Of a stretch of 6,672 nucleotides of DNA, positions 1 to 6,266 are shown one piece after another. A model generated the notes under the pieces. That model had not been told where the DNA came from. It made no database searches and worked only from the letters and a program-made list of their open reading frames with translations. The position numbers and the translations under genes are program-made. The stretch covers positions 1 to 6,672 of the forward strand of contig DOIX01000051.1 in assembly GCA_003511885.1 (NCBI GenBank), read 5' to 3'. The DNA comes from Cyanobacteria bacterium UBA11153. Lineage in GTDB: Bacteria; Cyanobacteriota; Cyanobacteriia; Cyanobacteriales; Coleofasciculaceae. Position 1 is the first letter of the stretch. The number at the start of each line of letters is the position of its first letter.

Positions 1-87
1 ATTTTTTTACGCAGGGAGTATTCCTCTTCTCTTCATGATGTTATTGATGCCTTAACCGATGTGGCGGTTGCTATAACAAGATTTTGA
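1..87 (+). CDS. C-terminal end of an upstream gene, product unknown (partial)
   Basis: The frame beginning at base 1 is open for 28 codons and ends at TGA (85-87). It reads IFLRREYSSSLHDVIDALTD and then VAVAITRF. The composition is typical of a real protein tail: an amphipathic, probably helical segment with mixed charged and hydrophobic residues and no low complexity. The 5' part lies outside the window, so no family can be named. The gap to the next start codon is 41 bp and has no clear rho-independent terminator, so co-transcription with the flavoprotein gene is possible. The other two plus-strand frames also have stops, so the call is a reasonable guess and not certain. Confidence 0.5.
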   Translation: MFLRREYSSSLHDVIDALTDVAVAITRF

Positions 88-111
88 GGCACTAAAGTGC
101 CTACTACAAAC
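86..111 (+). repeat. Short palindromic dispersed repeat of cyanobacterial type
   Basis: A perfect inverted repeat AGGCACT/AGTGCCT (87-93 and 96-102) with a 2-nt centre is followed by the tail ACTACAAAC. Many filamentous cyanobacterial genomes carry dispersed units of this form: a variable GC-rich stem around TAAA or TGAA, then TACTACRAAC. The assignment rests on recall of that pattern. The stop codon of the upstream gene overlaps the first base of the stem. There is no T-run after the stem, so it is not a standard terminator, although the hairpin could stabilise an mRNA 3' end. Confidence 0.6.
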
Positions 112-128
112 AATCACAGGAATTTACG

Positions 129-1679
129 ATGACAAATGCAGAATTTGAAAGAGTTATCATCCAACCAATGGATGAATATAACCGTACTTTAGTTAACCAT
201 GTCCATCCAGCAGATTGGATTAATCCTCAACCTGCAAGTTGCTACGATTTAGTTGTAATTGGGGCTGGCACGGCTGGATTAGTAGTGGCGGCAGGTGCAG
301 CAGGTTTGGGATTGGGTTTGAAAGTCGCTTTAATAGAAAAACATTTGATGGGTGGGGATTGTTTGAATGTTGGTTGCGTACCTTCTAAATGTATAATTCG
401 TTCTTCTCGTGTAGTCGCAGAAATGCAAGAAGCAGGTAAATTTGGCATTATTTCGCCAGAAAATATTGAAGTGGATTTTTCTGCGGTGATGGCGCGGATG
501 CGAAAGTTAAGGGCAGGAATTAGTCATCACGATTCGGCACAGCGGTTTCAAAAGATTGGGGTGGATGTGTTTTTGGGTAATGCTAGTTTTGCTAACTCTA
601 ATACTGTGGAAGTTGGTGGTAAAGTATTGCGGTTTAAGAAAGCTGTTATTGCTACTGGTGCGAGGGCTGTACGTCCATCGATTCCAGGTATTGAGGATGT
701 GGGATATTTAACTAATGAAACGGTATTTTCACTCACAGCAAAACCAAAAAGGTTAGCGGTGATTGGTGGGGGACCAATTGGTTGCGAATTGGCACAATCT
801 TTCCATCGCTTGGGCTGTGAGGTGGTGCTATTTCATCGGGGTTCCCATCTTTTAAATAAAGAGGATGCGGATGCGGCGGAAATCGTGCAAAATGTCTTTA
901 TTCGGGAAGGAATTCGCTTAGTTTTGGGCTGTAAAATGAATCGGGTAGCCATGACACCGGAAGGAAAAACACTCTATTTTACCTGTGGTAATGGAAGTGA
1001 AGAATCAGTTACCGTTGATGAAATTTTAGCGGGTGCGGGGCGTGCCCCAAATGTGGAGGGGTTGAATTTAGAAACAGTTGGGGTGGAATATAATCCCCGT
1101 AAAGGTGTATTTGTGAATGATTATTTGCAAACTACCAATCCCAATATTTATGCTGCGGGCGATATTTGTATGGATTGGAAATTTACCCATGCGGCAGATG
1201 CAGCGGCGCGAATTGTCATTAAAAATACCCTGTTTTCTCCCTTCGGATTGGGGAGGTATAAACTGAGTAATTTAGTCATGCCTTGGGCTACTTATACGGA
1301 TCCCGAAATTGCCCATGTAGGATTATACGAGCATGAAGCACAGGCGAAAGGAATAGAGGTAAATACGATAAAGATACCTTTTACTAGTGTAGATCGCGCG
1401 ATCGCAGATGGGGAAGAGGAGGGTTTTGTCAAAATTCACCATCGGAAAGGCTCTGATGAAATTATCGGCGCGACAATTGTTGCCCGTCATGCAGGTGAAA
1501 TGATTAGTGAAATTACTACCGCAATTATCGGTAAAGTTGGCTTGAGCAAGTTAAGTAGTGTGATTCATCCTTATCCAACTCAAGCCGAAGGCATAAAAAA
1601 AGCGGCAGATGCTTATCGCCGCACATTATTAACACCCACTAGTAAGAAATTTTTAGGATTTCTGACTAAGTTTTCTTAG
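129..1679 (+). CDS. FAD-dependent pyridine nucleotide-disulfide oxidoreductase, mercuric reductase-like
   Basis: This is a 516-residue cytoplasmic class I flavoprotein disulfide reductase. The FAD-binding GAGTAG lies at 45-50 with E70 closing the first Rossmann unit. The redox-active disulfide is C78/C83 in GGDCLNVGCVPSK. The NAD(P) fold GGGPIGCE is at 213-220, the second FAD motif NPNIYAAGD at 337-345, and the dimerisation domain runs from about 380. Near the C-terminus the sequence is HPYPTQAE (480-487). The catalytic His of lipoamide dehydrogenase and glutathione reductase is replaced there by Y482, as in MerA (PYLTMVEG). Unlike true MerA it has no N-terminal metal-binding domain and no vicinal Cys pair at the C-terminus, so mercury reduction is doubtful and the substrate is unknown. 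About 40 residues precede the FAD fold, which I recall as normal for cyanobacterial homologues. The ATG at 129 is supported by AGGA at 118-121, 7 nt upstream. An in-frame ATG at 168 has no comparable site. Confidence 0.93.
   Translation: MTNAEFERVIIQPMDEYNRTLVNHVHPADWINPQPASCYDLVVIGAGTAGLVVAAGAAGLGLGLKVALIEKHLMGGDCLNVGCVPSKCIIRSSRVVAEMQEAGKFGIISPENIEVDFSAVMARMRKLRAGISHHDSAQRFQKIGVDVFLGNASFANSNTVEVGGKVLRFKKAVIATGARAVRPSIPGIEDVGYLTNETVFSLTAKPKRLAVIGGGPIGCELAQSFHRLGCEVVLFHRGSHLLNKEDADAAEIVQNVFIREGIRLVLGCKMNRVAMTPEGKTLYFTCGNGSEESVTVDEILAGAGRAPNVEGLNLETVGVEYNPRKGVFVNDYLQTTNPNIYAAGDICMDWKFTHAADAAARIVIKNTLFSPFGLGRYKLSNLVMPWATYTDPEIAHVGLYEHEAQAKGIEVNTIKIPFTSVDRAIADGEEEGFVKIHHRKGSDEIIGATIVARHAGEMISEITTAIIGKVGLSKLSSVIHPYPTQAEGIKKAADAYRRTLLTPTSKKFLGFLTKFS
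1398..1405. repeat. HIP1 octamer (GCGATCGC)
   Basis: A perfect GCGATCGC palindrome lies inside the flavoprotein gene. HIP1 is greatly over-represented in most cyanobacterial genomes and is one of the clues to the source organism. A second copy lies at 6438-6445. None was seen between 3359 and 6134. Confidence 0.9.
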
Positions 1680-1685
1680 GAAATG

Positions 1686-1712
1686 GCTAATTGCTAATTG
1701 CTAATTGCTAAT
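1686..1712. repeat. Heptanucleotide tandem repeat (GCTAATT, almost 4 copies)
   Basis: GCTAATT occurs at 1686-1692, 1693-1699 and 1700-1706, followed by GCTAAT at 1707-1712, with no mismatch. Heptamer arrays of this kind (short tandemly repeated repetitive sequences, STRR) are typical of intergenic DNA in heterocystous cyanobacteria. It starts 7 bp after the flavoprotein stop codon. No stable hairpin forms, so it is not an evident terminator. Confidence 0.9.
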
Positions 1713-1730
1713 CGTCAATACCGCATTCTT

Positions 1731-1765
1731 CCCCATTCCTCATTCCCTACTCCCTATTCCCTCTT
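1731..1765. repeat. Degenerate heptamer repeat (CCCYAYT type, 5 copies)
   Basis: Five successive 7-bp units read CCCCATT, CCTCATT, CCCTACT, CCCTATT and CCCTCTT. This is a second, more decayed pyrimidine-rich heptamer family beside the GCTAATT array. The last unit runs into the glycogen synthase stop codon (TTA on the plus strand at 1764-1766), so the repeat supplies two bases of that stop. With the first array it fills most of the 84 bp between the two convergent genes. Confidence 0.7.
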
Positions 1766-3239
1766 ACTTATGGCGAATATTTTCGTAAATTGCCAAGTAA
1801 TCTTTACCAGGATGATTCCAAGAATAGTCGCAATTCATACCCTGAATCACCAGTTTTTCAAACTCTTCAGGATAGTGATACCACAAACCAATTGCCCTGT
1901 CCATTGCTGATTCTAAGGCATAATTATCTGTTTCGTAAAAGACGTAACCATTTCTTTCTTCTGGTAAATGATAACTGTCATAGTCTCTATCAAAAACGGT
2001 ATTTACTAAACCACCAACGCCCCTGACAATTGGCACAGTGCCATATTTTAATCCAATCATTTGGGTTAATCCACAGGGTTCGTAATTACTAGGGACAACA
2101 ATCATATCCGCCCCAGCATAGATGAGGTGGGATAATTCTTCGTTAAATCCTAGTTCTAAATGGACATCTGGGTTATCATTCAGATGACATTTTTCATGGT
2201 AAAACCAACTACCAATTCCTGACTCTGTAGGGGAACCTAATAAAACAAATTGCGCATTCCTATTGAGAGCATAGTAAATGGCATGATGGACGAGGTGAAC
2301 CCCTTTTTGATCGTCCAAACGACCAATATAAGCAATGAGTGGTTTATCCCCATCAGAGAGTAAAAGACGTTCCCGTAATGCTTGCTTATTTTTGGCTTTT
2401 CCTGTTAAATCCTCCTGAGTGTAATGATAAGGGATGTAACGATCTATTCCGGGATTCCAAAAATCAGTATCAATCCCGTTAAGGACTCCACTAAACTTCT
2501 CTTGAGCTACATATAAAGTATGCCCCAATCCGTACCCAATAGGAGTATGGCGTGCTTCGTATGCGTGATGGGGAGAAACAGTAGTAACGGCATTAGAGTA
2601 AATAATCCCTCCCTTCATGAAATTCAAAGAAAAAGGATTAAAATTATCCTGCAAACGTTCGTAATCGAAGTAATATGACTCTCGATGCAAACCCGTTGCC
2701 CAGAGAATTTCACAACCGCCAAATCCTTGATGTTTAAAATTGTGAATGGTATAGCAAACTCGTTGATTACCCATGCCATGATATTGATAGATTTCATAGA
2801 GCATGACAGGAACTAATCCGGTTTGCCAATCATGGCAATGAATCACATCAGGACGCTTATTACTTTGTAGCAGAAATTCTAACGCTGCCTTGCTAAAAAA
2901 TGCAAATCGCATGGGATCGTCATCGCAGCCATAATAACAGCCCCGATTGAAGAAATTATCCTGAGAGTGAGGTTCAATAAAGAAACAGACTCTCCCATGT
3001 ACCCAACCGCAATAAACGGAACAATGAATCGCCCCACCATACCAGGGAACCCACAAGTCACGGTAGGCATCGTGCAGCCCCCAAATATGGTCGTAGCGCA
3101 TACAATCGTACTTTGGTAGGATCAGCTCGACGCAGTTACCCTGATTTTCTAACTCCCGGCTAAGTCCATAAACTACATCGCCTAAACCTCCAGCCTTGAT
3201 GACTGGAGCGCATTCGGAGGCGATTTGTACGATGTACAT
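1764..3239 (-). CDS. glgA: Glycogen synthase (ADP-glucose type, GT5), GlgA2 class
   Basis: A 491-residue ADP-glucose:alpha-1,4-glucan glucosyltransferase that extends the linear chains of cytoplasmic glycogen. The GT5 hallmarks are present: the N-terminal KAGGLGDVV (15-23) that contacts the ADP-glucose phosphates, HCHDWQTGLVP (134-144) in the first Rossmann-like domain, GRLDDQKG (307-314) opening the second, and NYEPCGLTQM (385-394) with the conserved Glu387. The usual RxTGGL is VRGVGGL here (405-411), which I recall as normal for the cyanobacterial GlgA2 class related to plant starch synthases III/IV. Length and the MYIVQIASECAPV start match that class, so a second synthase (GlgA1) is expected elsewhere in the genome. 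The ATG at 3239 is preceded by GAGGAA (3250-3245) at normal spacing. The gene is full length and monocistronic by its surroundings. No glgB, glgC or glgP lies nearby. Confidence 0.97.
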   Translation of the reverse strand: MYIVQIASECAPVIKAGGLGDVVYGLSRELENQGNCVELILPKYDCMRYDHIWGLHDAYRDLWVPWYGGAIHCSVYCGWVHGRVCFFIEPHSQDNFFNRGCYYGCDDDPMRFAFFSKAALEFLLQSNKRPDVIHCHDWQTGLVPVMLYEIYQYHGMGNQRVCYTIHNFKHQGFGGCEILWATGLHRESYYFDYERLQDNFNPFSLNFMKGGIIYSNAVTTVSPHHAYEARHTPIGYGLGHTLYVAQEKFSGVLNGIDTDFWNPGIDRYIPYHYTQEDLTGKAKNKQALRERLLLSDGDKPLIAYIGRLDDQKGVHLVHHAIYYALNRNAQFVLLGSPTESGIGSWFYHEKCHLNDNPDVHLELGFNEELSHLIYAGADMIVVPSNYEPCGLTQMIGLKYGTVPIVRGVGGLVNTVFDRDYDSYHLPEERNGYVFYETDNYALESAMDRAIGLWYHYPEEFEKLVIQGMNCDYSWNHPGKDYLAIYENIRHK

Positions 3240-3275
3240 CCTGGTTCCTCACTTCACAAAAGTTTATGTTCTCAC

Positions 3276-3304
3276 TCTATACATGAAATGAGGGCTTTTG
3301 GCAA
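3276..3304 (-). promoter_or_regulatory. Candidate sigma-70 type promoter of glgA
   Basis: On the minus strand, TTGCCA (-35, 3304-3299, 5 of 6 consensus bases) is followed by a 17-bp spacer and TATAGA (-10, 3281-3276, 4 of 6). Transcription would start near 3269, giving a leader of about 30 nt that contains the GAGGAA ribosome-binding site. Position and spacing are good. No transcript data are available, so this is a prediction. Confidence 0.55.
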
Positions 3305-3325
3305 GTGAGTGACCAGATGAGGGCT
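3288..3325. promoter_or_regulatory. Pair of 9-bp direct repeats overlapping the glgA promoter
   Basis: ATGAGGGCT occurs at 3288-3296, inside the -35/-10 spacer, and again at 3317-3325, upstream of -35. The two copies are 29 bp apart, close to three helical turns, so a protein bound at both would sit on the same face of the DNA. They could be a regulator's binding sites or chance, and no known cyanobacterial operator was recognised in them. Confidence 0.3.
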
Positions 3326-3358
3326 GAAATACCTTAACTTAATTTAACTGGTTTCCCA

Positions 3359-4486
3359 TTAAGCACGAATTGGTCTTTCTGAAAAGCACCAATTAACTAT
3401 AATTTGTCCAATTTGTTCCCACTCTTCACGCAAATAGATATCGACCATTTCAGCAACTTTATGTGGTGTTTTTTCTTGAAGCCAACTGACAGTATTATCT
3501 AAGACATTTTCTCCAAAACCCAAAGAAATCTCACAAGTACATTTATTGCTTTTACTGCATTGCCAATGTTTCTGACACCAATCATCAATCCGATTTGTAA
3601 TCTCAGGAATGTCAGTAATTCTAGATTGCCAGAAGGATACTACTTCAGCCGAGTGTACCCGGAGTATATCTTTCAGCAATAAACCTTTTTTTATGTCTAA
3701 AAATCCTTTCAAGTCAATAGCGCCGCTGGTTTGAATTTTTTCCAACAGAGACAAGGCATTTTGCCTCTTTCTGTCTCCCGAAACAATTTCGGCTAAAATT
3801 GAGTTTGGTATTAAATTTTCAATCTCACGAACATTAAGAAGAAATAGTTCAGTAGTTATACAATTAGGATTGTTTTGTTCTTGAACTAATTTGGCGGTAG
3901 AGCCGAGATTGCCATTGGGAGCAATTTTATCGCTATCTATAATCGAGAGACAAAAACGCTTTTGGTTTTTTTGAATGTTGCTATACTCAGTGGCAATGGT
4001 GCTTCCCCCTCCCCCTCTATGCTCGCAAGCTAATGGTATTTTTAACTTTTTCCACACAAGGTAAACCTTGGCTATTATTTCATATAAAATGGCATCGTTA
4101 GCATTTTCACATAGAAGTATAGTTTTCTGTGCTGTTTCTGAATCATTGAAAAAAGAAGGAGAAACTTGAATTACTTGTTTACCTGAGTGATAAGATATTT
4201 GTGGGCAAATACATGGATTAATAATTTCAATGTATTTAGTTACAGCATTGAGATAGGCTTTAAACTGTGAAAAATGATTATATGCTTTATGGTAAATATC
4301 CCTCGCAGGTTTGGATAAATCTGGACATTCGCTAATCTGTTTCAAAGTTTCTCGCTCCGCAATTACTGCGTGTTTGCCTTCTCTTCTTGCAGAGGCAAGT
4401 GTTTCCAGTGCTATCACAATTTCTTCTAACCATCCATTTTGATTTACTTCTTCACTTACGATAGAGGGATCCAGTTTTATGAGCAT
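3359..4486 (-). CDS. Uncharacterised protein with TOPRIM-like motifs, partner of the upstream ATPase
   Basis: About 375 residues and not a family I can name. Counting from the ATG at 4486, residues 1-85 are mainly helical and charged. A TOPRIM-like core follows: hydrophobic strand plus Glu in ILLCENANDA (E127), a Gly-rich HRGGGGST (156-163), a strand ending in DSD in LSIIDSDK (184-186), and REIENLIP (220-227), which resembles the acidic IEN motif of DUF4435 and RloB-type nucleases. The C-terminal region carries C304, C310, C316 and C318 (C-x5-C-x5-C-x-C), a possible zinc site. It has no signal peptide or membrane segment. It lies 7 bp after the ATPase stop, implying coupled translation. A TTG at 4507, inside the ATPase gene with AGGA 4 nt upstream, is an alternative start that would add 7 residues. 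I infer a metal-dependent nuclease or effector controlled by the ATPase. The TOPRIM reading is by eye. Confidence 0.8.
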   Translation of the reverse strand: MLIKLDPSIVSEEVNQNGWLEEIVIALETLASARREGKHAVIAERETLKQISECPDLSKPARDIYHKAYNHFSQFKAYLNAVTKYIEIINPCICPQISYHSGKQVIQVSPSFFNDSETAQKTILLCENANDAILYEIIAKVYLVWKKLKIPLACEHRGGGGSTIATEYSNIQKNQKRFCLSIIDSDKIAPNGNLGSTAKLVQEQNNPNCITTELFLLNVREIENLIPNSILAEIVSGDRKRQNALSLLEKIQTSGAIDLKGFLDIKKGLLLKDILRVHSAEVVSFWQSRITDIPEITNRIDDWCQKHWQCSKSNKCTCEISLGFGENVLDNTVSWLQEKTPHKVAEMVDIYLREEWEQIGQIIVNWCFSERPIRA

Positions 4487-4493
4487 TTCATTT

Positions 4494-6095
4494 CTAGTCC
4501 ATGTCAAAAAATCCTAGAGGCCAATCATTAAGATAACCATCAGAATCAAACTGAGAAGTTCTTACTTTAATCTTGCCTAGTTCATCAGACGGCTCAAATA
4601 ATACAATATTGATATCCTCATGAGAAATTTTGCCCTCAGCAACTAGATGTCCTAATCGGTTAACCAGCGCTTCACTGTGGGTTTCAACGACTAAGCGAAA
4701 ATCAATATTTTTCTCTTTAGCAGCCTTTACAGAAGTAACAAAAGCATCAGTTATCGTTCCCTGTAAACGAGGATGAAGGTGTAATTCTGGTTGCTCAATT
4801 GCAAATATTACAGGACTTTGAGTTACTTGACGGGAACGTTCTTCAGGATTACGTTTTGGGAATTCACTTAGCAGCCACAACTGGGTAATTACAGGGAGAA
4901 TTTGAGAAAAACCAAAACCAGTATCCGTTACATTTATTTCCTTATCCGAATCTCTGTGACGTATTGTTAGAGAAATATGACCCAAACTTGTTTTTACTAC
5001 TGGTTCAAAGTCAAAATTTTCAAGAGTCCAATTCGTGAAGCTTTCTCTTTCATCTTCTGTAAGATTACGCAAAAACATCGCCAGATTACGTCCCTGATAG
5101 TCTACTTCATCAACAGCTAGATCTTGAGTTCTGTAATACCGCTCTGCTGTGGCTCTTACTGGTCCCATATAGCTAAATTGTTTTGATAAACTACCTAATA
5201 ATTGATCGCATTCTTCCAGAATTGAAGGGACTGAATTAGCAATTATTAGATCTCTTAATATTTTAAAAGACTCAGTTTCTATCGTCCAATCTTTTGTTCG
5301 CTTTTGACAAGATCTTCCATAATACTTTTTCAAACTATTTAACATGGATTGTGAACTACCAATTCCAAATGAAAATGCCATGTCTATGATAGTTTTATGA
5401 GAGCTAGATGGACGAGCAATCTTCTTCGTTTCTTCTATTAACATTTCAATTATTCTGGGAAATAGAACAAAGTGGAGTCTGTTAGAGGAAGATAAAAAAT
5501 TGATGAACTCTAGTTGAGAGTCTTTCTTTTCTTCCAGTTCAGTAATAATGGGCAAAATAGCTCTATTTCTAAACTGCCTTGAAATATATTTATTGCCCAG
5601 CTCTATAAGGTTTAAAGAATTAACTTGGAACTTAGAAATATATTCATCTTCTCCAAATTCTATTTGGATCTCTGAATCATCAGCCACCAACAAAATCAAT
5701 CGCTTTGTTTTAGTGATTCCTTTTTTCTTATCCTCTGATACTTGCAAAGTCAGAGATATAGTAAAATCATCTAATATTTTCGTAAAACCATAATATGCTT
5801 GCAGGGAAGGATAGATCAAATCATTTGATTCCACTTTAAACTTGAATGAGAAGGAAATACCTTCATCAGAATTATTTTGAAGTGCATCTTGATAGCTGCC
5901 GAAATCAACCAAACGTCCATTCCATAATATTGGGCCAGTTGTTCTAGATTCTACACTTTGTTTAAGTAAAGGGAAGACACGGAGAAAAGTACTTTTCCCA
6001 GAACTATTTTGTCCCAGAAGTACAGTTATCGGCTTAATCTCGATGTAACCAGTATCAGATAAACAACGTAATCTTTCAATCCTAATTGAATCCAT
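4494..6095 (-). CDS. OLD-like ABC-type ATPase (AAA_15/AAA_21, DUF3696 C-terminus)
   Basis: A 533-residue SMC/OLD-like ATPase. Counting from the ATG at 6095, Walker A GQNSSGKST is at 28-36. A long insertion (about 80-300) has no recognisable fold. YMGPVRATAERYY (309-321) is a motif common in this ATPase group. A signature-like TGFGFSQ is at 392-398, Walker B IFAIEQPELHLHP at 430-442, the switch histidine in VVETHSEAL (H473), and the tail GYLNDWPLGFFD (521-532) is typical of DUF3696 proteins. It has no TOPRIM domain of its own, so it would be the sensor or motor half of a split OLD-type system, with the next gene as effector. The ATG at 6095 is preferred because GAGG (6104-6101) sits 5 nt upstream. 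The frame is open to a TTG at 6134 (13 more residues) without such support. AT-rich and lacking HIP1, consistent with acquired DNA. A general housekeeping ATPase role cannot be excluded. Confidence 0.92.
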   Translation of the reverse strand: MDSIRIERLRCLSDTGYIEIKPITVLLGQNSSGKSTFLRVFPLLKQSVESRTTGPILWNGRLVDFGSYQDALQNNSDEGISFSFKFKVESNDLIYPSLQAYYGFTKILDDFTISLTLQVSEDKKKGITKTKRLILLVADDSEIQIEFGEDEYISKFQVNSLNLIELGNKYISRQFRNRAILPIITELEEKKDSQLEFINFLSSSNRLHFVLFPRIIEMLIEETKKIARPSSSHKTIIDMAFSFGIGSSQSMLNSLKKYYGRSCQKRTKDWTIETESFKILRDLIIANSVPSILEECDQLLGSLSKQFSYMGPVRATAERYYRTQDLAVDEVDYQGRNLAMFLRNLTEDERESFTNWTLENFDFEPVVKTSLGHISLTIRHRDSDKEINVTDTGFGFSQILPVITQLWLLSEFPKRNPEERSRQVTQSPVIFAIEQPELHLHPRLQGTITDAFVTSVKAAKEKNIDFRLVVETHSEALVNRLGHLVAEGKISHEDINIVLFEPSDELGKIKVRTSQFDSDGYLNDWPLGFFDMD

Positions 6096-6100
6096 TGATA

Positions 6101-6104
6101 CCTC
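6101..6104 (-). promoter_or_regulatory. Ribosome-binding site fixing the ATPase start
   Basis: The minus strand reads GAGG followed by TATCA and then ATG at 6095. This near-consensus Shine-Dalgarno at 5-nt spacing favours the ATG at 6095 over the upstream in-frame TTG at 6134. Confidence 0.7.
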
Positions 6105-6120
6105 ATTATGAACGAAAATA

Positions 6121-6148
6121 ATTATCGCTGACAAAGAATAATCTTGAA
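6121..6148 (-). promoter_or_regulatory. Weak candidate promoter of the ATPase-TOPRIM operon
   Basis: On the minus strand, GATAAT (6126-6121, 5 of 6 matches to the -10 consensus) is preceded after 16 bp by TTCAAG (6148-6143, a poor -35). A start near 6114 would leave a leader of about 19 nt that retains the GAGG site. The -35 is weak, so the call is tentative. Confidence 0.3.
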
Positions 6149-6182
6149 TCTTGCCCGATAGATTGCCATAGGATTAACTGCG

Positions 6183-6205
6183 ATAATTGGTACGATTTCA
6201 ATTAT
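6183..6205. repeat. 7-bp inverted repeat in the intergenic region
   Basis: ATAATTG (6183-6189) and CAATTAT (6199-6205) form a perfect inverted repeat around 9 nt. It lies between the divergently oriented ATPase operon and the small membrane-protein gene, so it could be a dimer-binding operator. It is AT-rich and may be chance. Nothing else was recognised in the 171 bp between the two start codons. Confidence 0.3.
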
Positions 6206-6266
6206 GGGAACCCTATCCTTCTTCATTTATTGAATTTAGATTGTCTTCCATCCATTAACTGGTGCA

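Noticed and set aside
242..736. Two open frames on the minus strand inside the flavoprotein gene (242-448 and 548-736)
   Set aside because: They are antisense to a well-conserved gene and are low-complexity or featureless, with no family resemblance.
1686..1765. CRISPR-like array
   Set aside because: The repeats are contiguous 7-mers without unique spacers, so they are tandem repeats and not CRISPR.
1698..2026. Plus-strand open frames overlapping the 3' end of glgA
   Set aside because: They run through the heptamer repeats and antisense to conserved glgA sequence, and they show no protein-like pattern.
2879..3070. Minus-strand open frame in another frame inside glgA
   Set aside because: It overlaps the conserved N-terminal half of glgA in the same direction and looks like a chance frame.
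3326..3358. Possible terminator between the TOPRIM gene and glgA
   Set aside because: The TTAA-rich stretch gives no stable stem followed by a T-run on either strand.
5548..5793. Plus-strand open frame opposite the ATPase gene
   Set aside because: It is antisense to the ATPase insertion region, AT-rich and without a ribosome-binding site.
6105..6134. TTGTCA - 18 bp - CATAAT as a minus-strand promoter for the ATPase
   Set aside because: The boxes match consensus well, but the start would fall within or after the GAGG site and make the message leaderless, which conflicts with the strong ribosome-binding site.
6230..6266. TTGAAT - 17 bp - CATTAA as a promoter for the small membrane protein
   Set aside because: The -10 box matches only 3 of 6 bases and would lie almost on the start codon.
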